This document shows, piece by piece, positions 1 through 5,385 of a stretch of 7,759 bases of DNA. Source of the DNA: an uncultured Devosia sp. (GTDB lineage Bacteria > Pseudomonadota > Alphaproteobacteria > Rhizobiales > Devosiaceae); contig CAMLOA010000073.1 of assembly GCA_946481445.1 (NCBI GenBank), forward strand, positions 1 to 7,759. The letters run 5' to 3'. The translations under genes were made by a program, and so were the position numbers. Numbering within the stretch: the first letter of the stretch is position 1; every line of letters starts with the position of its first letter. The notes under the pieces were generated by a model, which was not told the origin of the DNA, did no database searches, and was given only the letters and a program-made list of their open reading frames with translations.

Positions 1-334
1 CGATGTCGCCGACATAGCCCGCGTCGTCGGAATGCAGATCGATCTGGGTCTGGGCGGCGTGCTGGTTGCCAATCCGATCCCGGAGGCCGACGCGCTCGAT
101 CCGGCCGCCATCGAGGCGCGCATTGCCGAAGCGATCCGCGGCGCCGAGGCGGAGGGTGTCTCCCGCAAGGAGCTGACCCCGTTCCTGCTCCGGCGCATGT
201 TCGAGCTGACCGAGGGGAAGTCCCTGGCCGCCAACATCGCGCTGGTGGAGAACAATGCCATGGTGGCCGCCCAGATCGCGGTGGCCCTGGCCGCCCGGAT
301 GGGAACCCCCAAGCCGGCCGCCTGGCGCGCATGA
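1..334 (+). CDS. psuG: Pseudouridine-5'-phosphate glycosidase, C-terminal part (5' end outside window)
   Basis: This is the last 110 residues of a PsuG/IndA-family enzyme; the reading frame is open to the left edge, with its first full codon at base 2. The family acts in the cytoplasm and cleaves pseudouridine 5'-phosphate into uracil and ribose 5-phosphate in pseudouridine salvage. The visible part carries the family's C-terminal blocks: GGVLVANPIPE, then TPFLLRRMFELTEGKSLAAN, then IALVENNA. The Asn-rich ANIALVENN block probably supplies the conserved active-site Asn of the family (inference from memory of family alignments). The catalytic Lys and metal ligands lie upstream, outside the window. 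The frame ends in TGA at 332-334, inside an ATGA overlap with the next gene, which indicates translational coupling. The family call is confident because the conserved blocks are distinctive; completeness of the 5' part cannot be judged. Confidence 0.93.
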   Translation, partial: DVADIARVVGMQIDLGLGGVLVANPIPEADALDPAAIEARIAEAIRGAEAEGVSRKELTPFLLRRMFELTEGKSLAANIALVENNAMVAAQIAVALAARMGTPKPAAWRA

Positions 335-1248
335 GTGGCAAGGTTCTGGTCGTCGGGGACGTGATGACCGATGTCATCGTCGTGCCCGAGGGTCCTCTCG
401 TCAAAGGCTCGGACCGGCGCGCCACGGTGCGAAGCCGGCCCGGCGGGTCCGGCGCCAACCAGGCGGTGTGGCTGGGTGCGGTGGGTGCACCGGTGCTGTT
501 TGCCGCCCGGGTCGGCCATGCCGACAAATCCATGTACGAGGCCTATTTCCGCGGGCTGGGCGTCGTTCCGGTGCTTGCGGGCGATCGCGAGCAGCCTTCC
601 GGCGTGCTGGTGACCATTGTGGACCCCGATGGCGAGCGGAGCTTTCTTACCGACCGGGGCGCCAATCTCGACCTTTGTGCCGACGATCTCCCCGAAAGCC
701 TCCTCGACGGCGTCAGCCTGGTGCTGGTGTCCGGCTACAGCTTCTTCGCCCCGGTTCCACGCGCCGCCGTGCAGGGCCTCGTCGCGGCGGCCAGGGTGCG
801 CGGGATTGCGGTGGCGGTCGATCCGGCGTCGGTCGGGTTCCTGCTGGAGGTCGGCGCGGCCAACTTCATCGGGTGGACGGCCGGCGCCGATTGGCTGTTC
901 GCCAATGAGAGCGAAGCGGAGGCGCTGACCGGGGTCACCGGTCATGCGGCGCAGATGCAGGCCCTGGGTGCGCACTATGGCACCGTGATCATCAAGCGCG
1001 GGCGGTTGGGCGCGGCCCTGGGCGGACGTGACGGCGTGCGGGTGGAACTGCCTGCGCCGAGCGTCGCGGTCGTGGACACGACCGGTGCCGGCGACGCCTT
1101 TGCCGCCGGGTTCATCGCGGCTCATCTGGCCGGGGCACCCGATCATATCGCCCTGCGACGGGGGATCGAAACCGGCGCCCGCGCCGTTCAGTCCATCGGC
1201 GGCCAGCCCGATAGGGCAGGGCCGGTCTTTGTGGAGCCGCTTTCGTGA
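331..1248 (+). CDS. psuK: PfkB-family carbohydrate kinase, probable pseudouridine kinase
   Basis: This 305-residue protein has the ribokinase/PfkB fold. Residues 4-14 form the first strand and end in Asp14, which in this family contacts the substrate. PGGSGAN at 37-43 is the N-terminal glycine signature. DTTGAGDAF at 249-257 is PfkB signature 2, with the anion hole and the catalytic base Asp255. The family phosphorylates the 5'-hydroxyl of sugars and nucleosides. Because the gene starts inside the stop codon of psuG, the likely substrate is pseudouridine, giving the PsuG substrate. It lacks the extra N-terminal DNA-binding domain found in some PsuK proteins, and its GGSGAN motif is ribokinase-like, so the substrate is inferred from context, not from sequence. 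The ATG at 331 is supported by the 4-base overlap and by the protein starting directly at the first strand. The stop overlaps the following GTG start by four bases. Confidence 0.88.
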   Translation: MSGKVLVVGDVMTDVIVVPEGPLVKGSDRRATVRSRPGGSGANQAVWLGAVGAPVLFAARVGHADKSMYEAYFRGLGVVPVLAGDREQPSGVLVTIVDPDGERSFLTDRGANLDLCADDLPESLLDGVSLVLVSGYSFFAPVPRAAVQGLVAAARVRGIAVAVDPASVGFLLEVGAANFIGWTAGADWLFANESEAEALTGVTGHAAQMQALGAHYGTVIIKRGRLGAALGGRDGVRVELPAPSVAVVDTTGAGDAFAAGFIAAHLAGAPDHIALRRGIETGARAVQSIGGQPDRAGPVFVEPLS

Positions 1249-1541
1249 TCCGAACCTGCCTTGTCGTCCTGCCCATGCTCCTGTCCACGCCGGCTCTGGC
1301 ATCGGAGCAATGCGTCCAGCTGGCGCGTGCCATCTTCACGGCCGACCCTGCCTTTCCCCAGATTGTGGAGGCAAGCGCTCGGGAACTGGCTGAATGGCCT
1401 CCTTCCTGTGCCGGGACCCCGCCCACGGGCGAGGGCCGCGTGGTTCAGCTTTGCCGTGCAGAGACGTCAGACCAGCCCATCTATTTCTGGCTCAAGCAGA
1501 GCCGCGAGGCGCAGACCCTGGGATATGCCGCCTGTCCGTAG
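1245..1541 (+). CDS. Small secreted four-cysteine protein of unknown function
   Basis: This 98-residue protein has no family I recognise. It starts with GTG in a GTGA overlap with the stop of the kinase gene, which is the reason for choosing this start. Residues 1-19 look like a Sec signal peptide: Arg3, a hydrophobic core (CLVVLPMLLS), and a signal peptidase I site after ALA at 17-19. The mature part would be about 79 residues with Cys23, Cys55, Cys70 and Cys97, enough for two disulfides in the periplasm. It is hydrophilic with no membrane segment, and it has an Ala/Glu-rich helix-like stretch at 40-51. The cysteine in the signal peptide is not in a lipobox, so it is not a lipoprotein. It lies last in the psuG-kinase operon, but nothing in the sequence links it to pseudouridine use; co-transcription may be incidental. 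Its reality is supported by the signal peptide and tight coupling. Confidence 0.75.
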   Translation: MIRTCLVVLPMLLSTPALASEQCVQLARAIFTADPAFPQIVEASARELAEWPPSCAGTPPTGEGRVVQLCRAETSDQPIYFWLKQSREAQTLGYAACP

Positions 1542-1602
1542 CCGGGCGCAGCGAACCGGTCCATATCTTCCATACTAGCCAAGCTGGGCCTGCGCGGATA
1601 AA

Positions 1603-1622
1603 CCTCCAGCGATGCATGGAGG
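1603..1622 (+). promoter_or_regulatory. Hairpin enclosing the Shine-Dalgarno of the Gfo/Idh/MocA gene
   Basis: CCTCCA at 1603-1608 is the exact reverse complement of TGGAGG at 1617-1622, with an 8-base loop. The 3' arm contains GGAGG (1618-1622), the only good Shine-Dalgarno before the tandem ATGATG at 1627-1632. In mRNA the hairpin would hide the ribosome site. The pairing is seen directly; a regulatory role (translation control, temperature response or stop-start reinitiation) is inference. Confidence 0.5.
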
Positions 1623-1629
1623 CGCGATG

Positions 1630-2634
1630 ATGAGCACCAAGAAGGTCCGCTGGGGAATCCTGTCCACCGCCAATATCGGCATGGCCAAGGTCACGCCCGC
1701 CATTCAGAACTCAGCCCATTCCGAAGTGGTGGCCATTGCCTCGCGCGACCTGGCCAAGGCCCGGGCCGCCGCCGATCAACTGGGCATTGCCAGGGCCTAT
1801 GGCTCCTATGAAGAGCTGTTTGCCGATCCCGACATCGACGCCATCTACAATCCCCTGCCCAACCACCTGCATGTGCCCATGACGGTGGCGGCCGCCCTGG
1901 CCGGCAAGCATGTGCTGTGCGAAAAGCCGATCGCGCTGAACGCCGCCGACGCCCAGGACCTGCGCCGGTGCCCGCCCGATCGCCTGATCCTGGAAGCCTT
2001 CATGGTGCGCTTCCACCCGCAGTGGCAGCGGGCCCGCGAGATCATCCGCTCGGGCGAACTGGGCGAAATCCGCGCCATCAATGCTGTCTTCACCTATTTC
2101 AACGACGACCCGGCCAATGTCCGCAACCAGGCCGATATCGGCGGCGGCGGCATCATGGACATCGGCTGCTATCCGATCACGGCTGCCCGCTACCTGTTCG
2201 AAGGCGAGCCCCGGCGGGTGGTCTCGCTGGTCGAGCGCGATCCTGGTTTCCAGACCGACAGGCTAGCCAGCGTCATTGCCGATTTCGGCGAGGGCAGGCA
2301 TCTCAATTTCATCTGCTCCACCCAGACGGCCCCGCATCAGCGGGTGCAGGTGCTGGGCAGCAAGGGCAAGCTCGAGATCATCATCCCGTTCAATGCGCCC
2401 GCCAACCAGCACACGGCGATCACCGTCGACCTGGGCGGGTCCCTGGATGGCTCGCTCTCCCGGCGGGAAATCCTGCCTGCGGTCGATCAGTACACCGAGC
2501 AGGCGGAAGCCTTCGCGCAGGCCGTCCTGGGCGAGAAGCCGCTGCCCTGGGGAATCGATGACGCCATAGCCTCCATGAAGGTGATCGACGCCGTGTTCGC
2601 CAGCGAGAAATCCGGCGGCTGGGCCGGCGTCTAG
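1630..2634 (+). CDS. Gfo/Idh/MocA-family NAD(P)-dependent oxidoreductase
   Basis: This 334-residue cytoplasmic dehydrogenase probably acts on a sugar or related polyol. The N-terminal Rossmann domain begins GILSTANIG (residues 9-17). The family EKP motif is at 98-100, with Lys99 as the expected catalytic lysine. The C-terminal alpha/beta domain carries GGGGIMDIGCYPI, with Asp177 and Tyr181 at the second active-site pair. A Tyr where many relatives have His, plus the DIGCYP wording and EAFMVRFHPQW, places it near dimeric dihydrodiol dehydrogenase, xylose dehydrogenase and glucose-fructose oxidoreductase-like members. The substrate cannot be named. There is no twin-arginine signal. The start is ambiguous: ATG at 1612, 1627 or 1630. 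GGAGG at 1618-1622 lies inside the longest form and is 4 or 7 bases from the other two, so 1630 is chosen. The 88-base gap before it suggests a transcription unit separate from the psu genes. The stop shares bases with the convergent tetR-family gene. Confidence 0.9.
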   Translation: MSTKKVRWGILSTANIGMAKVTPAIQNSAHSEVVAIASRDLAKARAAADQLGIARAYGSYEELFADPDIDAIYNPLPNHLHVPMTVAAALAGKHVLCEKPIALNAADAQDLRRCPPDRLILEAFMVRFHPQWQRAREIIRSGELGEIRAINAVFTYFNDDPANVRNQADIGGGGIMDIGCYPITAARYLFEGEPRRVVSLVERDPGFQTDRLASVIADFGEGRHLNFICSTQTAPHQRVQVLGSKGKLEIIIPFNAPANQHTAITVDLGGSLDGSLSRREILPAVDQYTEQAEAFAQAVLGEKPLPWGIDDAIASMKVIDAVFASEKSGGWAGV

Positions 2635-3203
2635 GCCGGAGAGGGCAGCGCCGGACGGATCAGCCGTTCGGCCAGCAGGCGGATGTCGGCACCCAGGTCG
2701 GCCCGTCCGATCGCCTTCTGCGCCAGCCCGAAGCCGGCATCGAGCAGCAGGCGGGCCAGCGGCCCGGCATCGGTCACCCCCGCGGCAGAGAGCTCGGCGA
2801 TCATCCGCTCCATGACGCGCTGGTCGGATCGGCGAAACAGTTCGGCGCCCTGGCGGTGGGCAGCAAACAGTTCGTCGGCATGGGGGGAGTTGCCTATGGC
2901 ATCGGCAATCACGGCAAATTCGGCGGCCAGCGCCGCCCCGATGCGGGCCTCGACCGGCCCATTTCCGGCCAGTCCTGCCTCGAAAGCGTCGACCTTCTCG
3001 GCGAGAAGCTGGCTCAGAATGGCCAGGAAGACGGCGTCCTTGTCGGGGAAGTGGGCATAGAGGGTGGGCTTGGCGACGCCGGCTTCCCGGGCGATGGCCT
3101 CCATGGTCGTGGCGCGCAGGCCATGACGCAGGAACAGGCCGCGGGCGGCCGTGAGCACCTTTTCGCGCCTGTCCTGACTGCGTGGGTGAACCGCCAAGCT
3201 CAA
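2631..3203 (-). CDS. TetR/AcrR-family transcriptional repressor
   Basis: This 190-residue protein has an N-terminal TetR DNA-binding domain (about residues 12-58). The helix-turn-helix runs from about 33 to 54: TTMEAIAREAGVAKPTLYAH followed by F, the classic family signature. The C-terminal part (about 65-185) is a helical ligand and dimer domain and gives no clue to the inducer. It is divergent from an SDR gene across 71 bases holding an 11-bp perfect inverted repeat, so it probably represses both that gene and itself, released by a small molecule connected with the SDR substrate. The start appears to be TTG at 3203-3201: an in-frame stop (TAG at 3227-3225) lies just upstream, no ATG or GTG is available before the domain, and GAGGAG at 3219-3214 precedes it by 10 bases. 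Another TTG two codons in (3197) is possible. Its TAG stop overlaps the convergent oxidoreductase stop. Confidence 0.93.
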   Translation of the reverse strand: MSLAVHPRSQDRREKVLTAARGLFLRHGLRATTMEAIAREAGVAKPTLYAHFPDKDAVFLAILSQLLAEKVDAFEAGLAGNGPVEARIGAALAAEFAVIADAIGNSPHADELFAAHRQGAELFRRSDQRVMERMIAELSAAGVTDAGPLARLLLDAGFGLAQKAIGRADLGADIRLLAERLIRPALPSPA

Positions 3204-3213
3204 TCCTGCGTAG

Positions 3214-3219
3214 CTCCTC
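3214..3219 (-). promoter_or_regulatory. Ribosome binding site of the TetR-family gene (decides a TTG start)
   Basis: Read on the minus strand, GAGGAG sits 10 bases before the TTG at 3203. It is the only strong Shine-Dalgarno between the upstream in-frame stop (3227-3225) and the DNA-binding domain, which supports TTG as initiator. The spacing is slightly long and the start codon is weak, which suits a low-abundance repressor (inference). Confidence 0.55.
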
Positions 3220-3226
3220 TTGAACT

Positions 3227-3258
3227 AATTGAACGATGTTCGTACATATCGTTCAATT
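3227..3258. promoter_or_regulatory. Putative TetR operator, perfect 11-bp inverted repeat in the divergent promoter region
   Basis: AATTGAACGAT (3227-3237) is repeated as its exact reverse complement ATCGTTCAATT (3248-3258), separated by 10 bases. It lies between the Shine-Dalgarno of the TetR-family gene (3214-3219) and that of the SDR gene (3263-3267), so both promoters must lie within or against it. TTGAAC in each arm resembles a -35 element, and TTCAAT 17 bases on, in the opposite arm, gives a weak -10 (4 of 6 matches to TATAAT) in both directions. GAAC/GTTC half-sites also occur at 3222-3225, 3231-3234, 3238-3241 and 3251-3254, so two overlapping repressor dimers are possible. The symmetry is seen; the binding protein is inferred from position. 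Confidence 0.8.
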
Positions 3259-3274
3259 CATCGGGAGATCAACC

Positions 3275-4312
3275 ATGTCGAATACGCCCTCCGACCGCGT
3301 CCTGCTGACTGGTATATCCGGCTTTCTGGGCGGCCATGTCGCCCTGCAACTGCTCAAGGCTGGCTACACCGTGCGCGGCAGTGTGCGCAACCTCTCCAAG
3401 GCTGACAAGGTTCGAGCCACCCTGTCCCGTCATGGCGCGGACACGTCCCGCCTCGAATTCGTGGTGCTTGACCTGATGAGCGATGCCGGCTGGGAAGAGG
3501 CGATGGCGGGCGTGCGCTATCTCCAGCATACCGCCTCCCCCTTCGTCATCGACATGCCTGCCGACAAGATGGAACTGATCCGGCCCGCCGTCGAGGGCAC
3601 CCAACGCGCCCTCGAGGCGGCCCTGGCCGCCGGGGTCGAGCGCATCGTGCTGACCTCGTCGATGGCCGCAATCGCCTATGGCCACGACAAGTCCCGCACG
3701 GCGCCCTTCACCGCCCGGGACTGGACCAACCTCGAGGGTCGCGACATCAATGCCTACGTGGAATCCAAGACGCGGGCGGAGCGCCGCGCCTGGGACATCA
3801 TGCGGGCTGCCGGCCGGGAAAGGGACCTGGTCACCATCAATCCGAGCGCCATTCTGGGGCCGCTGCTGGATGACGATCCGGGCACGTCGGCGGGCATGGT
3901 TGCCCGGCTGCTCGATGGCAGTGTGCCGGCCGTGCCGCGCATCCCCTTCGTCATTGTCGACGTGCAGGATATCGCGGCTGCCCATGTCCGCGCCATGACC
4001 GATCCGTCCGCCGGCGGCCAGCGCTTTCCGATGGGCGAGCGCAGCATGCTGATGGCGGAGGTCGCCGCCGTGGTGCGCGAGGCCGCACCCCCCGAGCGCG
4101 CGGCCCGGGTGCCGCGCCGGAACATGCCGGACTGGGGCGTGCGGCTCTACAGCCTTTTCGACCGCGATGTCCGCGGCATTCTCCACGAGCTGGGCGTGCT
4201 CAAGCACCTCGATTCCTCGGCGGCCGAGGCGCTGCTGGGCCGGTCGCTCATCGCCGCCGAGCAGTCGATCGCCGCCACGACGCGTTCGCTGATCGAACAG
4301 CGCATCGTGTGA
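3275..4312 (+). CDS. Extended SDR family NAD(P)-dependent oxidoreductase (dihydroflavonol reductase/Gre2-like)
   Basis: This 345-residue protein belongs to the extended short-chain dehydrogenases. The Rossmann motif TGISGFLG is at 12-19. Arg38 in GSVRN follows the second strand and suggests NADPH preference. Ser128/Ser129 in VLTSSMAA and Tyr161-x-x-x-Lys165 (YVESK) complete the catalytic triad. The order and wording match dihydroflavonol 4-reductase, cinnamoyl-CoA reductase and yeast Gre2-like aldehyde/ketone reductases, which are NADPH-dependent carbonyl reductases in the cytosol. The C-terminal third (about 200-345) forms the substrate lobe and does not reveal the substrate. The start is ATG 3275, with GGGAG at 3263-3267 seven bases before it. 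A longer in-frame ATG at 3236 lies inside the palindromic operator and is rejected. It is divergent from the TetR-family gene and probably induced when that repressor is released, consistent with a role in handling a reactive carbonyl or xenobiotic (inference). Confidence 0.9.
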   Translation: MSNTPSDRVLLTGISGFLGGHVALQLLKAGYTVRGSVRNLSKADKVRATLSRHGADTSRLEFVVLDLMSDAGWEEAMAGVRYLQHTASPFVIDMPADKMELIRPAVEGTQRALEAALAAGVERIVLTSSMAAIAYGHDKSRTAPFTARDWTNLEGRDINAYVESKTRAERRAWDIMRAAGRERDLVTINPSAILGPLLDDDPGTSAGMVARLLDGSVPAVPRIPFVIVDVQDIAAAHVRAMTDPSAGGQRFPMGERSMLMAEVAAVVREAAPPERAARVPRRNMPDWGVRLYSLFDRDVRGILHELGVLKHLDSSAAEALLGRSLIAAEQSIAATTRSLIEQRIV

Positions 4313-4344
4313 AGCACAGGCATCGGCCAGTGGACATAACCCCC

Positions 4345-4373
4345 TTGCTCCGGCCGCATTTATTGTCCATATC
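4345..4373 (+). promoter_or_regulatory. Possible promoter of the tRNA-Ala gene
   Basis: TTGCTC (4345-4350) and CATATC (4368-4373) are 17 bases apart, which would start transcription about 8 bases before the tRNA. Each hexamer is an imperfect match to the consensus (TTG then three mismatches tolerated in part; ATA core in the -10). The stretch 4313-4387 otherwise holds no gene and no clear terminator for the SDR gene, so read-through from that gene is an alternative source of the tRNA transcript. Confidence 0.35.
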
Positions 4374-4387
4374 AGCACCGTCGGAAC

Positions 4388-4463
<76 letters not shown>

Positions 4464-4485
4464 TTCCGGCTTCTCCCCAATCCCG

Positions 4486-5253
4486 CTAGCTCTTGACCGG
4501 CATGCGCTCGGCCGAACGGGCGAAGCCGTCGCTGATGACGGCGCGCATGGCATCGCGGGCGGCGGCCGGGTCGCGGTCGCGGATGGCCTGGGCGATGCGG
4601 CCATGCGCGGCGGCGGTTTCGGCCAGCTTGGCCTTGTTTTCCACCGGCGAGCTGATGGTGAAGACGGCCGTGAGCGCCACTTCCACGAGCGCGCTGATCG
4701 AGCTCATGAACGGGTTCTTGGCGGCTTCGGCGACCGCGCGATGGAAGGCGAGGTCGGCGCGGGCGAATTCCTCGGCGGTCGTGGCATGGCCCATGGCCTG
4801 GGCCAGCTCCATCAGGCCTTCGGCCTCGTCGTCGCTGCGCCGCTCGGCGGCCAGGGCGGCCGATTCGAGCTCGATGCCGATACGCACCTCGGCGACGCTG
4901 CGCAGAAAATCCACATCGGGGCCGGTCTCGAAGTGCCAGGCCAAAACGTCGGCATCGAACAGGTTCCAGCGCTTGCGCGGCAGGACACGCGTGCCGATGC
5001 GGGCGCGGGCTTCGATCATGCCCTTGGCGGCCAGGGTCTTGAGCGCCTCGCGCAGCACGGTACGCGACACCGAGAAGCGGGCCAGCAGATCAGTATCGGA
5101 TGGCAGGATGCTGCCTTCGGGATAGTGGCCCCCGACAATGGCAACGCCCAACTGCCCGAGCACCAGCGAATGCAGGTTGCGCATGGGCACGCGGCCCGAA
5201 ATGGCAGCAATCAGTTCGCTTCGGCTCGAATCGGGCGGCTCGCGCACTACCAT
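4486..5253 (-). CDS. GntR-family (FadR subfamily, DgoR-like) transcriptional regulator
   Basis: This 255-residue protein has an N-terminal winged helix (about 27-92) with FSVSRTVLREALKTLAAKGMIE at its core, the GntR recognition helix and wing. WNLFDADVLAWH at 96-107 is the linker typical of DgoR-like regulators of sugar-acid catabolism. The FCD ligand domain (about 115-240) has Asp167 and His171 (ADLAFH) and His217 (AAAHGRI), three of the four usual metal ligands. The fourth position, near 239, is Val instead of His, which I believe is common in this branch. The ligand is probably a carboxylate (family knowledge), not identifiable here. The start is ATG 5253 with GGGG at 5264-5261 seven bases upstream; an internal ATG at codon 24, just before the winged helix, is an alternative. 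It is divergent from an M20 peptidase gene, which it may control, although sugar-acid operons are the usual partners. Confidence 0.93.
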   Translation of the reverse strand: MVVREPPDSSRSELIAAISGRVPMRNLHSLVLGQLGVAIVGGHYPEGSILPSDTDLLARFSVSRTVLREALKTLAAKGMIEARARIGTRVLPRKRWNLFDADVLAWHFETGPDVDFLRSVAEVRIGIELESAALAAERRSDDEAEGLMELAQAMGHATTAEEFARADLAFHRAVAEAAKNPFMSSISALVEVALTAVFTISSPVENKAKLAETAAAHGRIAQAIRDRDPAAARDAMRAVISDGFARSAERMPVKS

Positions 5254-5293
5254 TGGCTATCCCCTATCACGCGAACTAAGCACGCGTCCAAAA

Positions 5294-5305
5294 GTATGAC
5301 AATAC
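5294..5305. promoter_or_regulatory. Candidate GntR/FadR-type operator
   Basis: GTAT and ATAC flank a 4-base centre (GACA) in the 132-base gap between the regulator and the M20 gene. FadR-subfamily regulators often bind short sites with GTAT/ATAC-like half-sites, and this is the best such symmetry in the gap. On the minus strand the same bases give TTGTCA (5302-5297), a good -35 for the regulator gene, though no good -10 follows at 17 bases. The repeat is short and could arise by chance. Confidence 0.35.
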
Positions 5306-5385
5306 CGCGCGGCGGCTGCGTGCCTGCCGGTGCTGGACAGCGGCGCCATGTTTGACGAGGGTAGCGGCCAAAAGGATTCGCCGAC

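Noticed and set aside
3236..3274. Upstream in-frame ATG giving the SDR a 13-residue longer N terminus.
   Set aside because: It lies inside the palindromic operator with no ribosome site, while ATG 3275 has GGGAG at proper spacing and starts just before the Rossmann strand.
4331..4370. TGGACA (4331-4336) and TGTCCA (4365-4370 region) as an operator or terminator before the tRNA.
   Set aside because: Arms are only six bases with nearly 30 bases between them and no T-run; likely chance.
5306..5350. Short GC-rich stems between the GntR regulator and the M20 gene.
   Set aside because: They are short, imperfect and expected in GC-rich DNA; no link to a ribosome site or T-run.
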